Assembly (NCBI GenBank): GCA_030272155.1
Contig: CP126205.1
Coordinates: forward strand, 1-64,000
Length of the DNA stretch: 64,000 nucleotides
Direction: 5' to 3'
Origin: Tetradesmus obliquus
Lineage: Eukaryota; Chlorophyta; Chlorophyceae; Sphaeropleales; Scenedesmaceae
Shown here: positions 11,258 to 22,600 of the stretch, one piece after another
Position numbering within the stretch: the first letter of the stretch is position 1
Layout: the number at the start of each line of letters is the position of its first letter
Notes under the pieces: generated by a model
What the model saw: only the letters and a program-made list of their open reading frames with translations
Databases searched by the model: none
What the model was told of the DNA's origin: nothing
Translations under genes and position numbers: made by a program

Positions 11258-13374
11258 ATGGCGATGGCGAAGGCTCTAGCAGCTGTGCTGCTGCTAGGCG
11301 TGGTTCAATCGGCAGTTGGTGAGCAATTCATCCCATGTAAAACCAAATATTTTACTCGGTTGCGCCCGCGGCCGTGCAAGATCGACTGCTGCCAGCAGCT
11401 GTACTGCTGCCACATCATGTGTGATGATCACACCAGGCCACCTGAGCATGGCTAATTGCACTCCAGCACGCACGCCCCCACACCCCCAGCAGCCTAAGCG
11501 ACTCTTTCAATCCAAACATATCCCGCATCTACCCTGAAACCTTGGTGGACCGCTGCCGCATCGCTGCAGGTGCCTCCCCGCTAGGCAAGGTAGATGGCGC
11601 CGCTGCTGCTGTAAATGAAACTGCTGGGATGAGTGGGATTGATGCGGAGTTCACGGCCAATGTTGTCACCGTGGGGCCCTCGACCTGCCCCAGTGGCACC
11701 TCGGCCACTCTGGGCGTCAAGACCACGAACACCAACTCCTCTCCGGACAAGTGGTTTTCAACGCAGGGCGTGGCCGCGGCCGATGTGGCGAGCTATACCG
11801 CCGAGAATAAGCCCAAGCTGAATGAGGCCACGGTGTTTCACAGCGAACTCACCCATTCGGGTCTGGGGACGGCCTGGACGATGAAGATCGGCCGCGGCGG
11901 CCAAATTTACTCCCTTTCTACCCCCGAGTTCGGGGAGCTGATCCCCAAGCAGCGCGTGACCATCGGTCAATGGATGGATGAGGTCTTCCAGCACGTCCTG
12001 CCGATGCCTCCCCAGAAGCTTGGGGGGATTTCGACCTCCGAGATCGTCGATGGCGACATTCACCAGGCCGGCATGTACGTGACGAGCGACGTGATGCACC
12101 AGCCGCTGCTCTCCCACAGCGTCTACTCTCCCCTCTTTGCCTACCAGCACAACCCCTGTGAAAACAAGGTGGACTACATCACCTGGCCGCTCCACGCCCA
12201 TCACCCCCGCCACGCAGCGGCCACGACCATCACCGTCGATCGTCCCGTGGTGAAGCCCACGAGCGGCGCGACGCCGGATTATGCCAAGACCTGCACGGTG
12301 CAGAAGAGGACCGCTGATCCCTCGCCCTGGGAGACCTGCACGCAGAGTCCCTGCAACGTCACCTACGATCCGAACAATTACCGCCAGAATCTCGTGCTGA
12401 TGCACCAAACCATCTCCGATCTGGATAACGGGGTCATTAAAATCGATCTGGAAATCAACAAGTGGGGCGGATCCGTCCACGAGGGGCTACAGGGCCCCTG
12501 GGCCGCCTTCCGCACCAGCACGGTCCCGGTGATGATCCTGAGCAAGGCCGACGGCACCTACGAGCAGGTGGTGACGGGCGCCGCCGATCCCAATTGCCCC
12601 TACTTGAGTAACGGCAAGGTCGGCAACTGGGTCGCCTTGATGAACGAAAACAGCCCCGCGGGCAAGGGCATTGGCCTCGTCTTCGGCAGCGCCTCGAGCT
12701 TGTCCCCGGCCGATGCGCCCGACTTTCTCTCGTGGAGCAGTTATGGCAAGGACGATCTCAGCGGCACCGTGTTCAACGTCGGCCGCAAGATTTACCTCGT
12801 GGCCGGGGAGAGCCTCTGGCTCCGCTACTTCCTCGTCCTCGGAGATATCGCCCACATCCAGGCACGGGCCAAGGCGCTGCGCCCCTGCAATATCATCACC
12901 AAGCAGAAGCGGAACACGGACGTGATCGAGAAGGCGGGAGCGTCGCTCGTCTGCTTTGACAAGACGACCTTTCGCCCTGTCCGCTGCCGGCCCTCCAATA
13001 CGACGCTCCAGCCGATCTTCAAGGCCTTCCGGGATTATGTCTCAGGAGCCAAGCCGCTCTTTATGTTGGCGGATAGGACCCGCAGTCGATACGTCGTCAC
13101 CACCAATCCCTACTTCGTCAGCTACGATCCCACTGATAACAAGACCGCCTATCTGGATTTTCTCGGCTGGGCCCTTCCCTCCGCCAGGGCCACTTACTTT
13201 TGCAGCAAGATGAAGGATCCGAACTGCGCACAGGATCTGACGACCGCCTTCGGCGCGATGACCAGCAAACCCATCATCAACGTTGCCTCCAACTTGCGCG
13301 TCTTGACCCTCACCTCCAAGGCCGTGCCCTCGGATAGCTCGGCCTTCACCCCAGCAGCCTGCATCCCCCTCTAA
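11258..13374 (+). CDS. Putative secreted protein, family unknown, foreign-looking codon use
   Basis: A long open stretch, about 610 codons to the stop at 13372-13374, encodes a Cys-containing protein that I cannot assign to a family. It has several predicted N-glycosylation sites and a conserved-looking core, for example GRGGQIYSL, W(M)DEVFQ and GPWAAFRTS. The frame stays open upstream to about 11446 with no good Met. A separate Met at 11258 starts a 20-residue signal peptide (MAMAKALAAVLLLGVVQSAVG). One phase-consistent join is exon 11258-11373, intron 11374-11489, exon from 11490 in the reading SSLSDSFNPNISRIY; this join is inference. The main exon is a single intron-free block of about 1.9 kb. 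It prefers GCC, GTC, CTC and ATC, whereas neighbours prefer GTG, CTG and GCA, and it lacks their Gln/Ala/Ser runs. Horizontal acquisition or a highly expressed gene are both possible. Confidence 0.72.
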
Positions 13375-15282
13375 ACTTGAAGAGAAGGGAGAGCGCTGCA
13401 AAGGGCAGGGAGAGCTATGCCAAAGCCAGACTGGCTGCCCAGGTGAGCGCCACCTGGATGATACAGAAAACATAGCTGTTGTTGCTCAGCGTGCACCACA
13501 TCGATGCGCGCTGCACCTGCCGCATGTTAGACATGTCTATTCAACGGTGCCGACGGCAGCAGCAGCGTTGTTCGTGGTTCTTTGTGCAGATCCAAGCATG
13601 TGTATATATCAGTAGAGGGCGCGGCTCCGCCACGTGTCCAGATGTTCACATTTCCTTGCATATTGCTTGCTTTGTGTTCATTACCATCTGCAGAAGGCTG
13701 CTAATGCTGCGCCTTAAGCTGATGCTGACCAAGTGTACATCAAGAGCCTGATGGTGATGCTGGTGCTATTGATGGCATGCCTGCCCTGGTAGCTACAGCA
13801 GCGAGCCCACCTACATCGTCTTCGCAGGTGAGAGCACTGTGCAGATTGGTCTGAAATGGACAGGCAAAAAACGTGCTACAGTGCCATTGCAGTTCGTCAT
13901 GCTGTGACCTATGTTACAGCAACGACTTTGGCACCGCCTGCAGCATTGAGGCATTACGCATTAAAGCAGCAGTTGCACAACGCAACAAGCAGCGCTCCCC
14001 AAAGATGCCCAGGGCTGGCATCCGCAGCGGCAGCCGCATGCTTGATGTTCTCTTCCTGTAGCAACACCACGTTGATGATGGCAGCAGTAGCGTTGTCCCC
14101 CGTTCCAGTTTGACTGCAGATTCTAGCATGCACTTTCAGCAGTATCAGGCACAGTTGCGCCACGCTTCTGGAGGTCACGTAAAAAAACTTCATAAAATTC
14201 TGGCTTTGTGTGCTTTTCCACCCGCTGCAGCAACAGATGATGCATCAGCAGACAGTGTCCCAGATGCAGCTGCAGCTTGAGGCCTCGAGGCTGAAGAATG
14301 CCAACCAGGCTCTGAAGGCAGAGAACCAGGGCTTGAAACCATAGCATCGCATGGGCGCATGGGCACCTGTCAGAGCTGGCGCAGGCACTATCAGCGGCGC
14401 GGCAGGTGCTAGCTCAGCAGCCTCCTGCACACTAAGAGGGCTGTGCTGGCATGTAGAATTGGTATGGACAGCATATTCCACTGATCTGATTTGATGGTAT
14501 TTGATTTACAATCAGACCACTGCCAGTGACTTGTTTTAGCACGCGTGTCCGCCTGGCGTTGTCTAGCAGATGCAAGTGATGTACTTGCTTGCAGGGCCAT
14601 TGAGACCTCACCGCATGTTCCTTGCTGTTGGCAGAGAGTTTCCATGTAAGCATTCTGACCACATTTTGTCGAAGTAGGTGTCGAAATCATTTAGCTTGTT
14701 GTGTCATCATAGTGACTGCAGAAGGCTGCATGAATGCGGACTGGCGTCCATCCCTGCTGAACATATCCGAGGAGTCCCACGGGGTGATGGTATGAGCGGC
14801 ATAGTTTTGCAATGGATCACGGATCTATTTTGTTTGCCATCAGCCTAGCAGTGTGGCACGGTGTGCTGTAGTCATGCCTGGCCTGGGCCAGTAACATCAA
14901 TGGCATGTGGTGATGGTGTTCTGTATTTGCTAGGGCTCAGGAACTGATTCTACCTGTGCACAACAGAGGTGATCCGATCAGCTGTTGAGTCCACAATAAA
15001 AGCGCGCTTGAAAGCGCGGGAGACACACAATCAGCAAAGTTACCCTTCAAAGCCTGCAACCGCAACTGCACCGCGCCACGAGGACAGTGTTCAAGGCTTC
15101 AGACTATGAACGCACACAAAACCCACTGCTCCGCCCTGCAAACTATCGAGCAATTTCCATTTGCGAGTGGTGTTGCTCATGAGCTACCAAATAATTTGCG
15201 CCCAGTGCAGCCTGTCTCTGGCAACGAGCTCCACTTGCTAACGACATGCATTGCTACCAACACTAGCTACAGCCAACACCCA
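13375..15282. other. Intergenic; one possible coiled-coil exon
   Basis: Mostly unremarkable sequence. The one coding-like piece is 14231-14342 on the + strand: after a pyrimidine-rich acceptor (TTTTCCACCCGCTGCAG) it reads QQQMMHQQTVSQMQLQLEAS, continues through a leucine-zipper-like RLKNANQALKAENQGL and stops. No partner exon could be phased to it, so it may be a relic. A small hairpin (GCGCGCTTGAAAGCGCG) lies at about 15001. No other gene was found. Confidence 0.4.
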
Positions 15283-16337
15283 CTAGCACTTCTGGCCAGC
15301 CAGCGCCTTCTGCGCAGCTTCTAGGTATAGCCGTGCCGGCTGCGCAGCACCCTGCGGCCGGCTGCTGAGCAGCGCAGCGCGCACCTGGTCTGCGCTGCAG
15401 CCAGGAAAGGCACTCCATAGCCGCGCTGCCGCCCCTGCTACTAGCGCTGCTGCTGCTGCGCTGCCCTCCCATGCCTTGGTGGCTGCTGTTCTGCTGCCAT
15501 CCCTGCGCACGTCTGGCACGATCATGTTTTTGCCGGGAGCCAAGATATCTGGCTGCTGCTTGGCGCCGCTGCCGTAGCTGCTGCGCAGTGGGCTGCCCTC
15601 ACAGTCAAGCCCACCCACAGCTACCACCTGCGGGAACATCGCAGGGAACGCCACACCACTGAAGCTATCGCCAGCTGGCGCCACCATCAGCACATCCGGC
15701 GAGCCGCCGTCGACAGTGCGCCCAGTTGCTGCCGCCAGCCAGTCTGCCTCGCTGATTCTAAAGCCGCTCGATCCCACCGGTGCTGTGGGCCACTGCGCAG
15801 TAACATCCACCAGCACCACCATACGCCAGCGCAGCGGCGGCGCGTACAGTCCATAGTCGCGCGCCTGCAGGCCCCGCAGGTGCCCCTCGCATGCAGTATA
15901 CGCGCGGATCCTGCTGCTACCGCCTGATGCCTCAGGGCTGGAGGTAAGGCTGCCGCTGTCAGGATTCACTGGCACCACGTACACGTCAGCACCATCCGGC
16001 AACAGACCCCGCACGCGTGCATCTAGCCCTCTGCCCGCGCCCGAGCCTGCCAGCATGCTCGCCAGGAACGTGCCCCGCTGCTTCCAGTTGCCCTTATTGT
16101 CTAGCGGCGAGTCCCAGCGTAGGGTACAGCCGCCAGGGTCCAGCGGGTGCTGCGCCATGCAGCCGTCCCAGGAGCTGCTGCGTTGTGCTAGGTAGGGGCT
16201 GCTGACTGCCACGCCGCTGCTGATGAGGCACAGCAGCACCTGCTCCGACTTGGTGGGCAGCTTGCTGGCGCTGGCGCCGATTGCTGGCAGGGCCCAAGAG
16301 CCGCCACCCGGCGGCTGCAGCGCACACAAGTTGGTTT

Positions 16338-16368
<31 letters not shown>

Positions 16369-16860
16369 AGCAGGTGCGGCCCTAATGGAGGTTACGTTGG
16401 TTGGCAATGGGGCTGCTGCTGGTGATGCAGCCAGCAGTTGCCGGTGCAAAAGCAGCCGCTGCTTGCGGCTTGTTCTCAGAAAGCTGCTGCCGCTGCTGCT
16501 GCTGCTGCTGCTGCTGCTGTGTTTGCTGTGTGTGCTGCAGCCTGCAGATGCCGCACATTTGATGGCTGCAGCATCTGGCAGCTGCAGCAGCTGCTGCTGT
16601 TCAGCACCTGCAGACATGGGTGGCGGTGACACTATGTTGAAGCAAGCTGTGCCAGCACGTGTGCATTGTGTCAGGGAAGCGTTAGGCAAAAGTGCAAGCA
16701 TATGCCTGGCTGGGTGAGCATGCCAGGAAGGACACAAAGTGGAACCTCCTGGCTGGGTACTCAATGAATGACTTCCTAGCCACTCACCTGAGCACCCATA
16801 TAGGAAGCAGGAAACGATGAGGACTGCCAGGGCTTGTATGCTGCGGTTCATGACTGCCAT
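15283..16860 (-). CDS. Secreted subtilase-fold protein with lost catalytic residues
   Basis: A 525-codon frame starting with a hydrophobic signal peptide (MAVMNRSIQALAVLIVSCFL), then a Ser/Gln-rich linker, then a peptidase S8 fold from about residue 200. Fold markers are VVAVGGLD (about 412-419), DILAPG (about 438-443) and the VAGAAARL helix (about 474-481). The active sites do not fit: LISSGV (212-217) stands where VxDTGV should be, QRGT (261-264) where GHGT should be, and APAGD (394-398) where the oxyanion Asn (AAGN) should be. At the Ser site, EGSAAAAALVAG aligned on VAG puts Ala468 at the nucleophile, with Ser467 beside it. I infer a pseudoprotease. A strong donor at 16787 (CAG|GTGAGT) and an acceptor at 16608 would remove a 180-bp in-frame intron, giving exons 16788-16860 and 15283-16607 and a 465-residue protein. 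Confidence 0.8.
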
Positions 16861-17355
16861 CTGAAGCTTTGATTAGTGCTGGTGGCACCATGCTGGTGCA
16901 GGCCACTCAGGTGCTGGGCAGCTTCTGCTGGAACTGCTCCATGCTAGTTTAACCTCCAGCAGCAGGCCAAACAACGATAATTGAGAATGAAACAAACAAA
17001 AGTGTCCAGTACCCAACGAAAGCACCAGTGCACTACGGGACTCTGTTGCTGCTGCTACCTGTGTGCTGCCGAGAGCGGCTTGTGAACGGGCTGAACTTGG
17101 AACGGCGTACTTTGGTGGAGAAAAAGCAAACACAACGGTTTACATCGGTGTTTGTGTTACATGTCAGCAGTTCGCTGTTCAGTTGGGTGCCACCTGTACC
17201 AGCACATGGGTTCTCCAAGATGGTGTCCAAGCTCTGTCTTCGCTACCTGCTCGGAACTATAAGTTGTTCACATAAGTTGTAAAGCCCCTCCTCATCTGCT
17301 CTGTCATCGACACCTGCTGCTGTTTCGACGAAGCTTACAGAGCCCACTGGCGCCC
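16861..17355. promoter_or_regulatory. Head-to-head intergenic region, presumed divergent promoters
   Basis: About 495 bp separate the start codons of the minus-strand subtilase-like gene and the plus-strand phosphatase gene, so both promoters must lie here. I see no clear TATA box. A TGTAA motif at 17277 resembles an algal polyadenylation signal, but no gene ends just before it. Confidence 0.45.
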
Positions 17356-18514
17356 ATGCTGCACAGCAGCAGGCCCGCCGGTGGCCTGTGTGCACTCGGA
17401 AGACATAAATCTCGGCCGATCAAGCAGCGGTTGGTGGCTGTCGCTTACACGAGCGGGCAAGCAAAGCAGGACCCAGCACTGGTACTGCAGCAGCAGCAAC
17501 AACAGGCTCCTGCAAGCCAGCATGGAGTGCTTGCAGCAGCTGAGCGGCTGGACCTGGACGAAGTGTGGGTGCCATACCGTTGGCCGGGGCAGCTGGGTGG
17601 CGAGGACGTGTACATCTCAGGTGAGGCAGCAGCAGCATGCAGTGGGCGCCTTCTGCTGACCGCAGCAGGGCAGCATGACCAGCAAGCAGCTGGAACCATC
17701 AGGACAAAATGGGATGGGAAAGGTATTAGCTGAACAATTCGTAATGGCATGTTGACTTCCTGCAAAGCGGAGACCGCCTGCTGACGCCAGAGAGGGGAGC
17801 AGTTGCATTTGTGCTGGCGTTACTGTGCCATGCTGTACAGGAGCCTGCAGCAAGCTTACACCATAATCCTGCTGTCGCTGCTGACCCTTTAACGTGCAAA
17901 TGGCATGCCCTTGCAGGCAGCTGGTGCGAGTGGAAGGAGCGGCATGTGAGCCTGCGCCACTGCAGCGCGTCCGCCAGCTACCCGGGCGACTGGGTGGCGC
18001 TGTTCAAGATGAAGACGGGCCAGCACGAGTACAAGTTCAACGTGGACGGCGGCTGGCGCGTGGCGCCCGGTGACCCGCTGGTCATGGACCCTGAGGTGCG
18101 TGAAGGCTGGGGGTGGGTGGTGCAGCCGCAGGAAACGTAGCAGAAGCAGCACCAGCAGCAATAGCAGCAACAGCAGCAGCAGCAGCACCAGGGCTGGCGC
18201 GTGAGCCTAGTGACCCGCTGGTCATGGACCCTGAGGTGCGCCAGAGGGGTGTTGGCAGCATAGCAGCACCAAGGCTTGTGTCGCAGCAGCAGCAGCACCA
18301 GGCCTGTGCCTCAGCAGCAGCACTTGCAGCAGTGTGTGCCTGGTGACCACCCGCTGGTCATGGACCCAGAGGGGCGTGAAGGCTGGGGGATTTGCGCAGC
18401 TGATGGTTGCTGGCGTCAGGCACGGGGGCAGCTGCGGCAACAGTACTGGCAGCAGTACAAAGTTCGGGAGCAGCATCATGCCTAAGACTTGATCGCAGCA
18501 ACAGGCGTGTGCCT

Positions 18515-18545
<31 letters not shown>

Positions 18546-19636
18546 GCACAGGAATGTCAGCAGTGCATCCTGCAGAGCTACACGTCATGCACCCAGAGGT
18601 GCTTGGCAGACGCAGCTGCAGGCGTACAGCCAGCTGCAGCAGGTGGACTTGCAGGTGTTTGTTTGCAGCACATCAGGTGCTTGGCAGCAGTGCATCACGT
18701 GCAGCAGTGCATCACGTGCAGCAGTGGCTCAATGTGGCCGCATGGCTGCTGAGCAGCCGAGCCAGCGCTTGTGCCGCAGCAGCTGCAGCAGCGCCAGGAT
18801 TGAACCTTGGTGGGCACGGCCTGCAGCGGGTGAGAGGACAGCAGCAGATCCCGCAACAATGGCATCTGTGGTGGCTGACCAGCAGACATGTGGCTACAGG
18901 GACTGAGGCTGGCTAGCAGCCGCTGTGCCGCACATGCTGGTGTACAGGCTGCAGCAAGGTCGCTCAGCACCTCAACTGTACTTCAACGTCGGTAGGTATT
19001 AGTCCTTCTGTACGCTGGCAGGCAGCGAATTTTCCTGCAAAGCCACAATGTGTCCAGCCACGGACGCTGCATCCATCCAAGGCTTGCTTCCTTGCTGCTG
19101 CTGCTGCTGCTGCCCTGCTGCGTTGCCCCCATGCTGCGCCCAGGGCAACATCAACAACAAGCGGCTGTGTGTGAAGAACTGCCACATCGAGTTCTGCTTC
19201 AAGTCCAACAGCCCGGTGGCGCGCTCGCCCCGCACTGTGATCAGCGTGATCGGCTCATGGAGCAACTGGAGGGTGAGCGGCAGGGCTGGCTGGCTGGCAG
19301 GCTGGCAGCCTGCGGGAGCCTTCGTGCAGCATTAGCAGCAGCAGCAGGCGAGGCACTTGGCGTGCAGCGAGGCAGGTCGCCCCACAATGAATGTGCTGGA
19401 GCGTGCCGGTTGCAGAGGCAGCGCTCCAAGCCTGCCATTGACTGCAGCCCAGGGCAGACATGTAGCAGCAGCAGCCCCACTGCAGCACGTGCAGGGGCGA
19501 CTTGAGCCACATGGCGTTGGCTGTTACATGGTGGCAGGGCATGAGCAGGCCACCAGCGACACTATACTAGCAGCAGCAGCAGCAGCGATGCAGGCTCGTT
19601 CACCAGTGCTACAAGCAGCTGAAGCACCTGCCCTTA

Positions 19637-19675
<39 letters not shown>

Positions 19676-22600
19676 GCCTTGCAGATTGCCACGCCTTTGC
19701 AGAAGGAGGGCAGCAACAAGTGGTTCACGGAGCTCAGCCTGCCGGTGAGTGGCGCAGCTGCAGCAGCTCAGCCCAGCTGTGCAGTTGGTGGCAGCAGTTG
19801 TGTAGCAGCAGCCGTGCGTTCAGCAGCTTCATCGCAGTTGCCATGTTATGCCATTGTGTGGTGGCACTGCCGTGCACAGTTGCAGCTGCAGTCGTCTACG
19901 TTGTTGCTCTTGCACGTCCTCTGCCAGGTTTCCGGCTCACCTGCACCCCTGCATCCTGCATCCTGCTTTCCCTTGCCCGGCCTGCGCGTTTGCCTGACCT
20001 CCTGCAACGTTCAACGGCTGCCTGCCCCCGCCCTTCCCCCTTCTTCTCCTCCAGCCTGGTGAGTACAGCTTCCGCTTCATGGTGGGCGACTCCACCGACC
20101 TGCACCCAGTGATGGCTGTCAGCGACAAGTACGAGCGCCAGGAGGTGGTCAACAGGGACGGCCAGCGCGTGATGTGCAACAAGGTGCGCGGTGCGGGCAT
20201 GATGCGTGGTTGCAGGACATACTTGCTGGCCCTGGCACGGCAGCCGTTGTCCTGCAAGCTGCAGTAGATTGATGGTAGTGCCAGGCTTGCTAGGATGAAT
20301 GCAGCTGGCAAGGCTTGCTGCAAACTGCTCATCGTGAGACGTGCGTGCTGTTTGCTGATATGTGCGTGCTGCTCTCGTGGCCTGTGCTGCAGATCCGCGT
20401 GGACGTGGCTCCCGCCTTCTACCTGTTCTATGCCACCGGCTGGCGCCAGTGCACGCTCATGTACAAGATGCTCAAGGACGGCAACGTGAGCGGCAGCAAT
20501 GCTGTGTTGTTTTCGAGCAGAGACAGAAGTGGCAGGGGGCGCTGTGTGCTCCTTGGGCAGGCCGTGTGTGGGAGGGCACCTGCAGCTTGTGTTCCTGCCC
20601 TGTTGTGCAGCGCCATGCTCCCGCTGCTTAGGCATTTAAAGGAGTGTTCGTGTGTGTGGGTGGTGACGTGTGTGCGGGTGGTGACGTGCTGGGCAACTTG
20701 AAGATCTGTGCGCTTTTTTTGCAGCGACAGGTAGCGTGCTCAGCCTATCCCTCTGCATCATCCCCCTCCCCTGCTTGTTCTTCTGCAGCCGCTGACGGCG
20801 GCGTGGCAGGTGGCTGCCATGGACGACAGCCCCAGCCGCGCCGAGCCGTGCGGCGAGAACAGCCGCTGGAAGCAGGCCATCATCGCGCTGCCTGCAGGCG
20901 TGGACGCCAGCGACAGGGACCGCTACAGCATGCAGTTCTTCATCCAGGTGCGGCTGGCAGCAATGGCAGCGGCAGCAGCAGCAGCAGCATGATGGCGCAG
21001 TTGCAGCAGCAGCAGCAGCAGCAGCACCAATCATACAAAACTGTCATCTGCACTGTTCTGCACGTTTTAGTCGCTCACTGAGACACTGAAAAGGGCTTCG
21101 TTGGCATCAACTTAACAGTTGCTGAGTTGGTAACAGACATACTGCTGCCAGAACAGTGCACTAACCTGTCTGCATCATTCGTTGTGCACCGCAACTGCAG
21201 GGTCCTCGGCTGGGCGACAGCAGCGACGAGGACAACGCAGGCGGCAGCAGGGACAGCAGCAGGCGCCGCTCCAGCGTGCGCGCCAACAACGGCAACGGCA
21301 ACGGCGCGCAGCAGTCGGCCGAGGACGCTGCCGCTGCGCGCTGGTTTGCACCTTTGCCTGATGATGGCGTGCCGGGTGACCTGCGCAGTCAGGTCAAGGT
21401 GGACACGCCCGACAAGCAGAGCACCAGCGCGTGCTACCAGCTGCGCTGGCCGGGCGGCTGGAAGCTGCAGCGCGGCACCATCACCAAGTTCCCCTGCGTG
21501 ACCAAGCCGCCCGTGCTGCTGGTGAGCTGGGGGCGGAGTGTGGGGCGCTGGCGGCTGTCTGCGCAGTGGCTGCTGCTACCTGGCCTATTGAGTGGCTTAG
21601 TGCTGGGGTGTGCGTGATGTCGGCAGCAACCTTCCCCAGGGGCCACTAACTCGCAGCGCAAACACACCAGCTTCGTGTGGTGCTGTGGTGCTGTCAGGTA
21701 CATGCTTGCAGGAAACTATTCGAAATGTGCCATCTACATCCGCCCCGCACATTGCGCTGTTTGACACCAGTCCTGTGTGTTCGTAATCTCACTGCCGCTG
21801 CGCAGTGCGCGGACATTGACGGCACCATGGTCAACGAGCACTCCGACAAGAAGGAGCAGTTTTGGATGGACGCGCGCACCAAGGAGTTCCAGGAGTACTG
21901 GTGAGCCGCCAGCAGGGCAGCTGCATCATTCCCTGCTTTACAAGCGGCGGCTGCAAGGCTGCTGCACATGGGCAGCAGGGCACATGCATTTGCGCTTGCT
22001 GTAGTTACGCCAAGCACTGCGCTTGCCTCAGCAGCTGCTGGTGTGAGTTTGCAGCGGTGCTGCCAGCGAGGCAGTAGCGCAGCGGCACCTGATGCAGCAG
22101 GGCACAGGCAACTTGTGCCTGTAGATCATCATCGTTGCAGCAGTTGGTTGTTCAGCTGACCTGTGTCCTGTGTCCTGCCTGGCCATGCTGTCGCTGCGCG
22201 TAGGGAGAGCAATGCTGCGCTGGCTCGCAGCGTGCTGGTGTTCAACACGGGCCGCTCCAAGGGCCAGCTCATCTGGCTGCTCAAGGAGAAGCCCATGCTG
22301 GCAGTGCCCGACGTGCTCATCACAGCAGTGGGCACCAAGGTGCGGCTAGCACGGCTGCTGTTGTGTGGTGTGTGTCAATCCTGCCGCTGCACCTATGCCG
22401 ATGTTTGCAGTTTACTGGTGCATTTGTGTGTGATACACGCTTTCTGTCAATCAGATGGGCTTGCCTTGGCATATGCCGCTTCAGCGTCCTGCCGTAGCTC
22501 ACTCAGTTTTTACTGCTGTTGCACCTGATGCCCCTGCTCTCACTGCTGCCGCACGCCTCTCTCTTCTCCAGATCTGGTACCTGCCTGACGGCATGCGCTG

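Noticed and set aside
11758-12480. A 240-codon minus-strand frame inside the secreted-protein gene
   Set aside because: High-GC antisense shadow; the + strand frame is longer, shows protein-like conservation and has consistent codon bias.
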